Below, in pieces: positions 47,775 through 54,673 of a stretch of 64,000 bases of DNA (position 1 is its first letter; each line of letters opens with the position of its first letter). The notes under the pieces were generated by a model, which saw only the letters and a program-made list of their open reading frames with translations, made no database searches and had not been told where the DNA came from. The stretch covers positions 744,001 to 808,000 of the forward strand of contig CAVRZD010000006.1 in NCBI GenBank assembly GCA_963725645.1. Reading direction: 5' to 3'. A program made the position numbers and the translations under genes. Source of the DNA: JALYZC01 sp963725645 (GTDB taxonomy: Bacteria > Actinomycetota > Thermoleophilia > Solirubrobacterales > Solirubrobacteraceae).

Positions 47775-48125
47775 GACGTCGGCGGTACCGAGGATACGTT
47801 TCCGCCGTCCGGGTTCACCCCGGCCTTGACCGTTGCAGACAAGTTCCAGCCCGCTCCCAACGCGACGATCGTCGTCAAGGACTTGTTCGCCCGACTCGCC
47901 ACGGCACCCGGAGGCGGAGCAAGTCGCACAGTCCGGCTGGCGACCTTCGATGGCCGACTTTTGCTCAGCTGCCTGATCGCTGGCGCCGACACGACGTGCG
48001 ACTGCGGCGCAGCGTCCGCGACCCTCGCGCCCGGCGAGCGATACAGGCTGAGCGTGTTCACGGGCGGCGTCGCCCCGGTGGCGTCCACCGGCGTTAGCTG
48101 GGCGTTTCGCGCCACCACGCCATAG
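47775..48125 (+). pseudogene. Remnant of a secreted or beta-rich protein
   Basis: From a point after the copy 3 stop, a frame without a proper start reads GGTEDTFPPSGFTPALTVAD, KFQPAPNATIVVKDLFARLA and ends AFRATTP at TAG 48123-48125. It has the look of a beta-sandwich domain with a Cys pair (TTCDCGAA). TTG 47826 could serve as a start for a 99-residue product, but a truncated gene is more likely. Confidence 0.4.
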
Positions 48126-48245
48126 TTGACGAAGCGCGAGGCCGGGGGACTGAGGGAGCAGGCGATGTCGCGCAAGCCAGGGGATTTGCTGTGAGCACCT
48201 GTTCCGGATAGGTTCGAACCGACATGCCGAGCGAAGGGAAGACTC

Positions 48246-48683
48246 ATGAGCCAGGAAGAAAAGACCTTCGAAGGGCAGTGCTTCTGCGGCGCTGTCACGA
48301 TTGTCGTCACGGGTGATCCGGTGGGCGCTGGCTACTGCCATTGCGCCTCCTGCAGGAGTTGGTCCGCTGGCCCGGTCAACGCATTCACGCTCTGGAGGCC
48401 CGAGGCGGTCGAGGTGACCAAGGGAGAAGACCAAATCGGCGAGTACCACAAAAACGAGCGGAGCTATCGGCAGTGGTGCAAGGTCTGCGGCGGCCATCTG
48501 CTCACGCGACACCCGGAGTGGGGTTTGGTCGACGTCTACGCGGCGACGATCCCTGCATTTCCGTTTGCACCCGGGGTGCACGTCAATTACGAGTCGACCG
48601 TGCTGCGCATGAAGGATGGCCTCCCCAAGCTCAAGGACTTCCCCGAAGAGTTGGGCGGCTCCGGCGAGACGATCGCCGAGTAG
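48246..48683 (+). CDS. GFA-family (glutathione-dependent formaldehyde-activating-like) protein
   Basis: The 145-residue protein has the Mss4-like zinc fold of the Gfa/CENP-V family. FEGQCFCGAVTIVVTGDPVG and YCHCASCRSWSAGPVNAF carry five cysteines, and WCKVCGGHLLTRHPEWGLVD another pair. Two zinc sites can be built. Family members were linked to S-hydroxymethyl-thiol chemistry, but most are uncharacterised. It opens MSQEEK, curiously like the NTF2-like family starts. It lies within the NTF2-like array. Confidence 0.82.
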   Translation: MSQEEKTFEGQCFCGAVTIVVTGDPVGAGYCHCASCRSWSAGPVNAFTLWRPEAVEVTKGEDQIGEYHKNERSYRQWCKVCGGHLLTRHPEWGLVDVYAATIPAFPFAPGVHVNYESTVLRMKDGLPKLKDFPEELGGSGETIAE

Positions 48684-48713
48684 CAACGTCTCCGGGCGCG
48701 AGATACTGCGTGG

Positions 48714-49112
48714 ATGTCGGAGGAGAACGTTGAAACTGTGCTGCGCCATAACGAAGGCTGGAACCGGCGCGACCTGACCACGTGGTTGGCCTTGTTTAGC
48801 TCCGATGCGGAAATTGACTGGTCGCGTTCCCGGGGCCCGCTCAAGGGTGCCTATCGCGGTCACGACGAGCTTGAGGTCTTCTGGGACGCGTTCTGGTCGA
48901 CCTTCGACGACATCCAAGTTGAGAGGCACGGCTTCACGGAGGTTGGCTCCGAAGTCGTGGTCCCGAACACCGCCCACATCCGGGGGCGCCAGGGGATCGA
49001 GGTGGTCGCGAGAAGCACGTTCGTGTTCACAGTCAAGAACGGGCAGATCACTCGCCTTCGGTTGTTCCAGGAGCGTGCCGACGCCCTCGAAGCCGTGGGG
49101 CTGTCGGAGTAG
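48714..49112 (+). CDS. NTF2-like protein, copy 4
   Basis: A 132-residue paralogue opening MSEENVETVLRHNEGWNRRD, with FSSDAEIDWSRSRGPLKGAY as the pocket segment and RADALEAVGLSE as the end. GATACT at 48702-48707 is 6 bases from the ATG, again suggesting a leaderless message. No good -35 box is seen. Copy 5 starts three bases after its stop. Confidence 0.78.
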   Translation: MSEENVETVLRHNEGWNRRDLTTWLALFSSDAEIDWSRSRGPLKGAYRGHDELEVFWDAFWSTFDDIQVERHGFTEVGSEVVVPNTAHIRGRQGIEVVARSTFVFTVKNGQITRLRLFQERADALEAVGLSE

Positions 49113-49115
49113 GCG

Positions 49116-49529
49116 ATGTCGCAGGAGAACGTGGAGCTTGTGCGCGCCCTCTATGCCGAGTGGGAGAGGGGCAACTTCGGCGCGATGGCCGATCTGTACG
49201 CGCCCGACGTAGAGTGGCATTGGTCGAGCGGTGCAAGAGCGCTGCGGGGCGGAAGCGCGAGCTACAAGGGCCTGGCCGAGATCGTTCCGGCGCTCCGAGA
49301 GTGGGTCAAGGAGTGGGGCTGGTGGTCCATCCGCGCGGATGATTTCACTGACGCGGGGGATCGGGTCCTGGTGATGACGACGATCCACGCGCGCCTCAAG
49401 GACGGGAGGGGCGAAGTCAGCGACCGCCAGGTGGACGTAATCACGGTCCGCGAGGGAATGATCGCCCGCATGGAGGTCTTCGACACCGAGGCGGAGGCCC
49501 TCAAAGCCGTGGGGCTGCGGGACGGATGA
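49116..49529 (+). CDS. NTF2-like protein, copy 5
   Basis: A 137-residue paralogue: MSQENVELVRALYAEWERGN, APDVEWHWSSGARALRGGSA, then DGRGEVSDRQVDVITVREGM and TEAEALKAVGLRDG. The start follows the copy 4 stop by three bases, so they form one unit. The pocket is richer in Trp than in the other copies. An IS110 element follows. Confidence 0.78.
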   Translation: MSQENVELVRALYAEWERGNFGAMADLYAPDVEWHWSSGARALRGGSASYKGLAEIVPALREWVKEWGWWSIRADDFTDAGDRVLVMTTIHARLKDGRGEVSDRQVDVITVREGMIARMEVFDTEAEALKAVGLRDG

Positions 49530-49596
49530 AAGTCAAGTCCCTCTAGACGGTGTCGGCCTCCTTTGAGACAGTTGGCTCGGTGCGGGTGAGGGCGAG

Positions 49597-50874
49597 CTAA
49601 AGCGTGGGGTCTGGGACTTGGCCCTGCCGCGCTGCTTGCCGCTTTGACGGCCTTGAAGATGCGCGTCCCGGTGTCGCGCCCGCACCACTTTTCCTCGGCT
49701 TGGGCTGCCAGTCGGCGACGAGCCTGCGGTAGGCCTGTTCGAACTGCTCGGAGAGCTCGCGCTCGTGGTGCTGCTCGCGCTTGCTCGCCCCAGAGCCAAA
49801 GCGCTGGCCTCGCCGCGGCGGGTCGCCGGCCATGAGCTCGAGCCGGCGGCGCTTGTGGCGGGTGAGTGAGGGTCGCCCGAAGGCGTAGTCCTGCTCGCGG
49901 GTGAGCAGGTGCCAGAACAGCACGCAGAGCTTTCGCCCCGTGGCGACGAGCGCGATCTGCGCTCCGCGCCGCGCCCGCAGGCGCTCATAGAAGGCGCGCA
50001 AGGGGCCCGGCGTGCGCACCGCGATCCAGGCGGCCTCGCAGAGCATGTGGCGCGCCGCGGAGGAGCCCTGCTTGGAGATCCGCCCGTGGCGCGCCGCCTG
50101 CTCGCCCGACTGGCGCACCTTGGGGTCAAGCCCGACGTAGCCGACGAGGCGCTTGGGCGACTCGAAGCGGCGGATGTCGCCGACCACGGCCACGAACGTG
50201 GCGGCCGAGACGAGGCTCACCCCGGGCACGCTCATCAGCCGCTTGACCGCCTCCGAGTCGAGCGCCAGCTTGGCGAGCTCAGACTCGAGCGCCGCGATCT
50301 CCTGTGAGAGGAAGTCGACCTCCCGCAGGCAGCTCTCGACGACCTGGCGCTCGTGCGCCGGCAGCACGAGCCGCGCCAGCCAGCGCCGTCCCGCGCGACC
50401 GAAGACGTCGCTCATCGGCGGGCGACCCTTGATGTTGCGCTGCAGGGCTGCGTGGACGGCGTTCTTTGCCCGAGTTCGTGAGCGCACGAGGCGATCGCGC
50501 CGCCCGAGCAGGCCGCGCAACGCGCGCGTTGACTCGTCGGGGCTCCAGACGGCGGGCAGAAAGCCCGCATCGAGCAGCTCGCAGAGCGTGGCCGCGTCGA
50601 CCTTGTCGGTCTTGACCTTGGCCTCGGCGATCGCCCGCACCCGGCGCGTGTTGGCGACCACGACGCGGGCGACGTGCGGCTCGAGGATCCGCGCGATCGC
50701 GTTCGCCGGCCCGGTCGCCTCAAGCGCCACCTGGTCGTCCGGCGCCAGGCTCCGCGCGAACAGCCCGAGCTCCTCCACGCTCGTCTTGATCCGCCCCGCC
50801 GAGCGAACCTCACCGCCCTCCTTGATCGCGACCTCACAAAAGTCGCGGTGGACATCCAGCGCTATCGAGCGCAT
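49597..50874 (-). CDS. IS110-family transposase
   Basis: The 425-residue protein has the RuvC-like DEDD domain (SIALDVHRDFCEVAIKEGG, DQVALEATGPANAIARILEP, KTDKVDAATLCELLDAGFLP). The Transposase_20 domain follows, with MSVPGVSLVSAATFVAVVGD and GLDPKVRQSGEQAARHGRIS, then KQGSSAARHMLCEAAW with the catalytic-type serine. IS110 enzymes move circular intermediates without terminal inverted repeats and are guided by an RNA from the element. GAGGAGG precedes the ATG at 50874. A basic C-terminal extension follows the second domain. Exact element ends cannot be set by eye. Confidence 0.9.
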   Translation of the reverse strand: MRSIALDVHRDFCEVAIKEGGEVRSAGRIKTSVEELGLFARSLAPDDQVALEATGPANAIARILEPHVARVVVANTRRVRAIAEAKVKTDKVDAATLCELLDAGFLPAVWSPDESTRALRGLLGRRDRLVRSRTRAKNAVHAALQRNIKGRPPMSDVFGRAGRRWLARLVLPAHERQVVESCLREVDFLSQEIAALESELAKLALDSEAVKRLMSVPGVSLVSAATFVAVVGDIRRFESPKRLVGYVGLDPKVRQSGEQAARHGRISKQGSSAARHMLCEAAWIAVRTPGPLRAFYERLRARRGAQIALVATGRKLCVLFWHLLTREQDYAFGRPSLTRHKRRRLELMAGDPPRRGQRFGSGASKREQHHERELSEQFEQAYRRLVADWQPKPRKSGAGATPGRASSRPSKRQAARQGQVPDPTL

Positions 50875-51235
50875 CTAGCCTCCTCTGCGTGATTGAGCGT
50901 GGGAGACGCAGCGGGCAAACGACACCGACGGATCCGTGCTCGCAGCACAACCGGACAAGTCGCAGGGGCGGCCAATGAGTAGGTCGGGCTCACAGCCCAT
51001 CCCGTAATGCGCGGCCTGCCCATCTGCGTTCTCCCGAGCGCCCCTTGTTCCGGTAACGACGACGCTAGACGCGCCGGCGGACGACCGGCTGGGACCCCGA
51101 CTGCAGTTTCATGCCAGGAGTAGGCCGAGAACCCGGGGCCGTCTCGGATCACGCTGGTATGCGCCACGCCGGCAGCCCTCGTCACTGACGGCGCGCACCG
51201 GACGTGTGTGTTTGTCTGACACCCGGCTGCCGGGC
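50875..51235 (-). ncRNA. Non-coding IS110 flank, candidate guide (bridge) RNA region
   Basis: About 360 bases upstream of the IS110 transposase carry no credible gene. In IS110-group elements the guide RNA is encoded in the non-coding end upstream of the transposase, and this is the only such space. I did not resolve the two guide loops, so this is positional evidence only. Confidence 0.35.
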
Positions 51236-51248
51236 TAGTCTCAAGCCC

Positions 51249-51671
51249 GTGCCCTACCTCCTTCGCATGTTCCACCGCGACGCCCTCCTATTGACTACCT
51301 CCGGCGACACGCTGGCCGAAGTGGGGAAACAGGCCGCAGGATTCCCGGCCGACGAATGGTTCGCCGAAGTGGGGCCGAGCGGCCAGGTTGAAGGGCCGCG
51401 ATACGAACTGACCTACCGCGACGAGTCCGGCGCCGAGCGGCCCGCGACCGCCGATGAGGACACCGAGTTGTTCCGTACCCGCGGCGACGAGGCCATGAAG
51501 GCAATGATTGCGGCGCAGCCGCCGTGCCCTCGCTGCGGGCTACGCGTCGCCGAGCAGAAGCACCCGTACCCCGTCCGTGCGACGCCCGATGGGCCGGTGT
51601 GTTGGGGATGTTGGACTGACGAGGAGCGCGAGCAGGCCCCCGAGTTTCGCGAGTTCCCTCGCCCCGAATAG
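51249..51671 (+). CDS. Hypothetical protein with zinc-ribbon-like cysteines
   Basis: A 140-residue protein beginning MPYLLRMFHRDALLLTTSGD. The centre reads ERPATADEDTELFRTRGDEA, and two CxxC pairs follow (PPCPRCGLR and VCWGCW), which could bind one zinc. TAGTCT (51236-51241) is 7 bases before GTG 51249, another leaderless layout. It opens the right-hand phage-like gene block. No function is known. Confidence 0.6.
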   Translation: MPYLLRMFHRDALLLTTSGDTLAEVGKQAAGFPADEWFAEVGPSGQVEGPRYELTYRDESGAERPATADEDTELFRTRGDEAMKAMIAAQPPCPRCGLRVAEQKHPYPVRATPDGPVCWGCWTDEEREQAPEFREFPRPE

Positions 51672-51751
51672 GCCGCCGCGACGTGCGGTAGATTTTGTGT
51701 TGACGCCCAACCGCGTTCGCATCCCAAGGTCTTCATCACACCTTGCAGAAT

Positions 51752-51769
51752 GAGCCGCTTCGGCGGCTC
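51752..51769 (+). terminator. Hairpin with TTCG loop
   Basis: GAGCCGC, TTCG, GCGGCTC is a perfect 7-base-pair stem with a stable tetraloop, followed by GTTCTCGTTCT. It lies 80 bases after the zinc-ribbon gene and is probably its terminator. Confidence 0.6.
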
Positions 51770-51856
51770 GTTCTCGTTCTGTACCGCGTCGCCGTCCAGT
51801 TCGTTCCCTAGGATCTCTCTCTGTGATGAAGACAGGATTTTCATTGGGACGCGCAG

Positions 51857-52243
51857 ATGTCTTCCTCGGCTGCTGACGCGGCTCGTCGCAAGCTCGATCG
51901 CGCCACCGCGCAACTGTTCGACGCGGCGGGCGGGAAGCCGATCGGTGGCCGTGGTGGAGGCCCGCCAGTGATGCGCCGCTACCGCCGGGCGCTGGCTGCG
52001 TCTCGCGGCGCTAAGACGCTGACCGGGCGGGACTCTGGGTGGTCGGTAACGACCTCGACGCGCCGCCTGCGCGCACCACGCGCCAGGGGAGCCGGTCGGC
52101 CAGCGGCCCGCCGCAGTACGACGAGCACCAGCTCGCGCGACGGGCCAAGCGACAGTTCCGAGGGCGACGGTGACCAACCGCCGCCCGATCATCACCTTGT
52201 AGAACGCGCCATCGGCGCCTATCCGAGAGGAGGCGCCGCATGA
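51857..52243 (+). CDS. Hypothetical basic protein
   Basis: A 128-residue frame from ATG 51857 (MSSSAADAARRKLDRATAQL at the start). The first half is helical and Arg-rich; the second half is low-complexity Ser/Arg and may be a shadow of another frame. A different frame from GTG 52039 encodes a 44-residue piece ending DEHQLARRAKRQFRGRR at 52170 that looks more natural, so a frameshift inside the gene is possible. Confidence 0.4.
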   Translation: MSSSAADAARRKLDRATAQLFDAAGGKPIGGRGGGPPVMRRYRRALAASRGAKTLTGRDSGWSVTTSTRRLRAPRARGAGRPAARRSTTSTSSRDGPSDSSEGDGDQPPPDHHLVERAIGAYPRGGAA

Positions 52244-53613
52244 GCGCCTGCATTGATTGCGGCGCCCTGGACGGCGTCGAGCCCCGCGGCTTCGCCTTCA
52301 ACACCCTGTGCGAGGACTGCTTCGCCCGGCGCCGTGATTCGACGCCGGTGCAAACGCCGAGCCCCAATGGGGATACCGGTCGACTGCTCGACGCGATCGA
52401 CGAGTTCGTCGGCCGCTACGTCGTCCTGCCCGGCGAGGCTGAGCGCACCGCGGTCGCGCTGTTCGTCGCGCACACCTGGGCGTTCGACGCGTCGCACGCG
52501 ACGCCCTACCTCGTGGTCGTCAGCCCCGAGCGGCGGACCGGCAAGACCAGGCTGCTTGAGGCACTGACCGTACTCGCGCGGGAGCCGTGGCACGCCACGT
52601 CACCGACCGAGGCGGTGCTGTTCCGCAAGATCGCCAAGGACAAGCCGACCCTGCTGCTGGATGAGATCGACGCGATCTTCGGTTCGGCGACGGAGCGCAC
52701 CGAGCCGGTGCGGGCGATCCTCAACGCCGGGAACCGTGCCGGCGCGAGCGTCCCGCGCTGCGTCGGTAAGGGAAGCGAGCTGGTCGACTTCTCGGTGTTC
52801 TCGCCGAAGGTGCTGGCGGGGATCGACACCGGCAGGCTGCCGGACACGATCACCGACCGCGCGGTCGTGATCAGGATGAAGCGCCGCCACGCCGGGGAGC
52901 CGGTGCAGCGCTTCCGCATCCGCAGCGCGATCGCGGAGGCCGCGGACGTGAACCTGTGGCTGGAGGACTGGGCTGGCCGGCACGTCGGGGCGCTCACGGA
53001 AGCCGAACCCGGGCTGCCCGCCGAGCTCGGTGACCGGGCGATGGACGCGTGGGAGCCGCTGGTCGCGATCGCCGACCTCGCCGGCGACGAATGGACCGGG
53101 CGCGCCCGGTCCGCCGCCGTTGCGCTGAGCGGTAATGGCGCCGAGGAGGAGGCGACCTACGGGACGCAGCTGCTTCAGGCGATCGCCGCGACGATGGACG
53201 GCCGCGAGCGGATCGCTACCGCAGAGCTGCTTGAGGCAATCAACGCCGACGAGGAACTGCCGTTCGGTGGCTGGAGTGACGGCAAGGGCATTAGTGCGCG
53301 CGGACTCGCGCGGAAGCTAAAGCCGTATGGCGTCCGGCCGAAGCAGTAGCGCGACGGCGAAGACGTCGTCCGCGGTTACCCCGCGAGCGAGCTGCGCGAC
53401 GCCTTCCTGCGCTATGCCCCGCAGGAAGCGGTACAAGCGGTACAAGCGGTACAAGCGGCCGATCCGGTACCCGAAAACCCCGGTAAACACGGGGATGTAA
53501 CGGATGTACCGCTTGTACCGGCTAATCCGGGACATAGGGCTGATGTACCGGATGAGGCGCTTCTCGCGGAGGCTGAGCGGCTGCGCCGCCGGCTGGAGGA
53601 GGACGACTGGTGA
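52240..53613 (+). CDS. DUF3631 ATPase, interrupted by an in-frame amber codon
   Basis: An N-terminal zinc motif (CIDCGALDGVE, CEDCFARR) precedes a P-loop ATPase. Walker A is in VVSPERRTGKTRLLEAL, Walker B in LLLDEIDAIFG, and the sensor region is KVLAGIDTGRLPDTITDRAV. DUF3631 proteins are found in phages, plasmids and islands beside replication genes. The frame reaches ARKLKPYGVRPKQ and hits TAG at 53347-53349. The same frame then runs on for 87 codons with the expected C-terminal segment (VVRGYPASELRDAFLRYAPQ) to TGA 53611-53613, which overlaps the next start. The stop is thus a substitution, an error or a readthrough codon. Confidence 0.8.
53431..53518 (+). repeat. Iteron-like repeats: three direct and one inverted 9-mer
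   Basis: GTACAAGCG is repeated exactly in tandem at 53431, 53440 and 53449. The inverted form CGCTTGTAC is at 53510-53518. They fall in the 3' part of the DUF3631 gene. Short tandem direct repeats beside a replication-type ATPase resemble an initiator-binding origin. Confidence 0.6.
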
Positions 53614-53825
53614 GCCTCCCTACTTGGCTGCTGATCGCGATCGTCCGCGCCGTCGAGGGCGAGGCCGAGCAGGAACGCCTCGCGCGGGAATGGCAGCGAG
53701 TCATTCCGCGGATGGATGCGACAGCGGCACGGATCCGCGGACAGGTGCTCCTGCGCCGCAACGACCGCATCGTGCAGTGGCGCACAAGCGAGTGGAATTC
53801 GCTTACGCGGGAGCCGGGCGTATGA
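53610..53825 (+). CDS. Small hypothetical protein
   Basis: A 71-residue protein from GTG 53610 that overlaps the stop of the extended DUF3631 frame. The beginning is MSLPTWLLIAIVRAVEGEAE; the rest is helical and charged (RRNDRIVQWRTSEWNSLTRE). Function unknown. Coupling with the extended DUF3631 frame argues that translation normally reaches 53613. Confidence 0.5.
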   Translation: MSLPTWLLIAIVRAVEGEAEQERLAREWQRVIPRMDATAARIRGQVLLRRNDRIVQWRTSEWNSLTREPGV

Positions 53826-54112
53826 CCGCCGACCAGCTTTCCCTGTTCGACGTGCTTCCGCTTCACCGCGACCGGCGCGAGAGTCCCTACCGGCCGCTCG
53901 ACGCTAACGGCAACGGCCACGACCCGTTCGCGGATCTCGTCTTCAGCGAGGACGGCTACGCCGAGACCGAGGCCGACGTCGGTGGCCCGGCACGCGCCTC
54001 GCGCTGCGAGTGCGCCCATCCGATCACCGATGGCGACCGCGACGAGCTGGGCGAGACCACTTGCTTGCTCTGCGGACGAGCGTCCGCGACCAACGGAAAG
54101 CCGGCGTCGTGA
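53822..54112 (+). CDS. Small protein with a possible C-terminal zinc site
   Basis: A 96-residue protein from ATG 53822 (MTADQLSLFDVLPLHRDRRE), overlapping the previous TGA. The C-terminal part has RCECAHPITDGDRDELGETT and CLLCGR, a possible four-ligand zinc site. The opening QLSLFD resembles a sliding-clamp-binding peptide (QxxLF), which would suit a replication-linked protein. This is inference from a short motif. Confidence 0.5.
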   Translation: MTADQLSLFDVLPLHRDRRESPYRPLDANGNGHDPFADLVFSEDGYAETEADVGGPARASRCECAHPITDGDRDELGETTCLLCGRASATNGKPAS

Positions 54113-54525
54113 CCGACCGCACCCCAGCCGAACGCGCCCGGCTCATCGAGGCCACGCTGCTTGCCTTGGCCGCAGATGTGCGGTCTCTGCATCGACGGCT
54201 GGACGAGTTCGAGGCGCCCGACGGCCGTCTGCTGACCCCCGGCCAGCTCGCCGCCTATCTGGGAACCAGCACGGACTTCATCTACCGCCACCAGCGCGAG
54301 CTCGGCGCGATCCGGCTGCCCGACGCGGCCCGCGGCGCCGACCGGCGCCAAGGCACCGCGAAGCCCCGACTGAGGTTCGATCTGGCCGTTGTCCGGGAGC
54401 GCCTGGCCGAGAACACGCTCGCCGTCGGCCGCCATGAGACGCCGCCGCCGCCGCGGCGGACCCGTCGCAAGAAGGCAACGACTAAGACCGGCGCGCCCCT
54501 GCTTGAGATCGCGCGCGATCCATGA
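54109..54525 (+). CDS. HTH DNA-binding protein, excisionase-like
   Basis: The 138-residue protein from GTG 54109 has a coiled N-terminal helix (RLIEATLLALAADVRSLHRR). A MerR/excisionase-type HTH follows (LLTPGQLAAYLGTSTDFIYR), and the C-terminal region is basic. Its place just before the integrase suggests a role as directionality factor or as an integrase-region regulator. The start overlaps the previous gene. Confidence 0.65.
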   Translation: MTDRTPAERARLIEATLLALAADVRSLHRRLDEFEAPDGRLLTPGQLAAYLGTSTDFIYRHQRELGAIRLPDAARGADRRQGTAKPRLRFDLAVVRERLAENTLAVGRHETPPPPRRTRRKKATTKTGAPLLEIARDP

Positions 54526-54607
54526 TCGGCTACCGTGGGAGCCCGATCACAGTGGGGCCGCGTCGCGCGAACGACCGGCCCCGTGGCCACCGAAAGGACA
54601 AGTTTCG

Positions 54608-54673
54608 ATGACACCGCAGCACTCTAACGACGGCACCCGCACGCACCTGGCCCTGGCGGAAGGGGGCGCGTGA
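54608..54673 (+). CDS. Possible 21-residue leader ORF before the integrase
   Basis: ATG 54608 opens a 21-codon frame (MTPQHSNDGTRTHLALAEGG), preceded by GAAAGGAC. Its TGA at 54671-54673 overlaps the integrase start region. It may couple or limit integrase translation. Too short to assign. Confidence 0.3.
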   Translation: MTPQHSNDGTRTHLALAEGGA

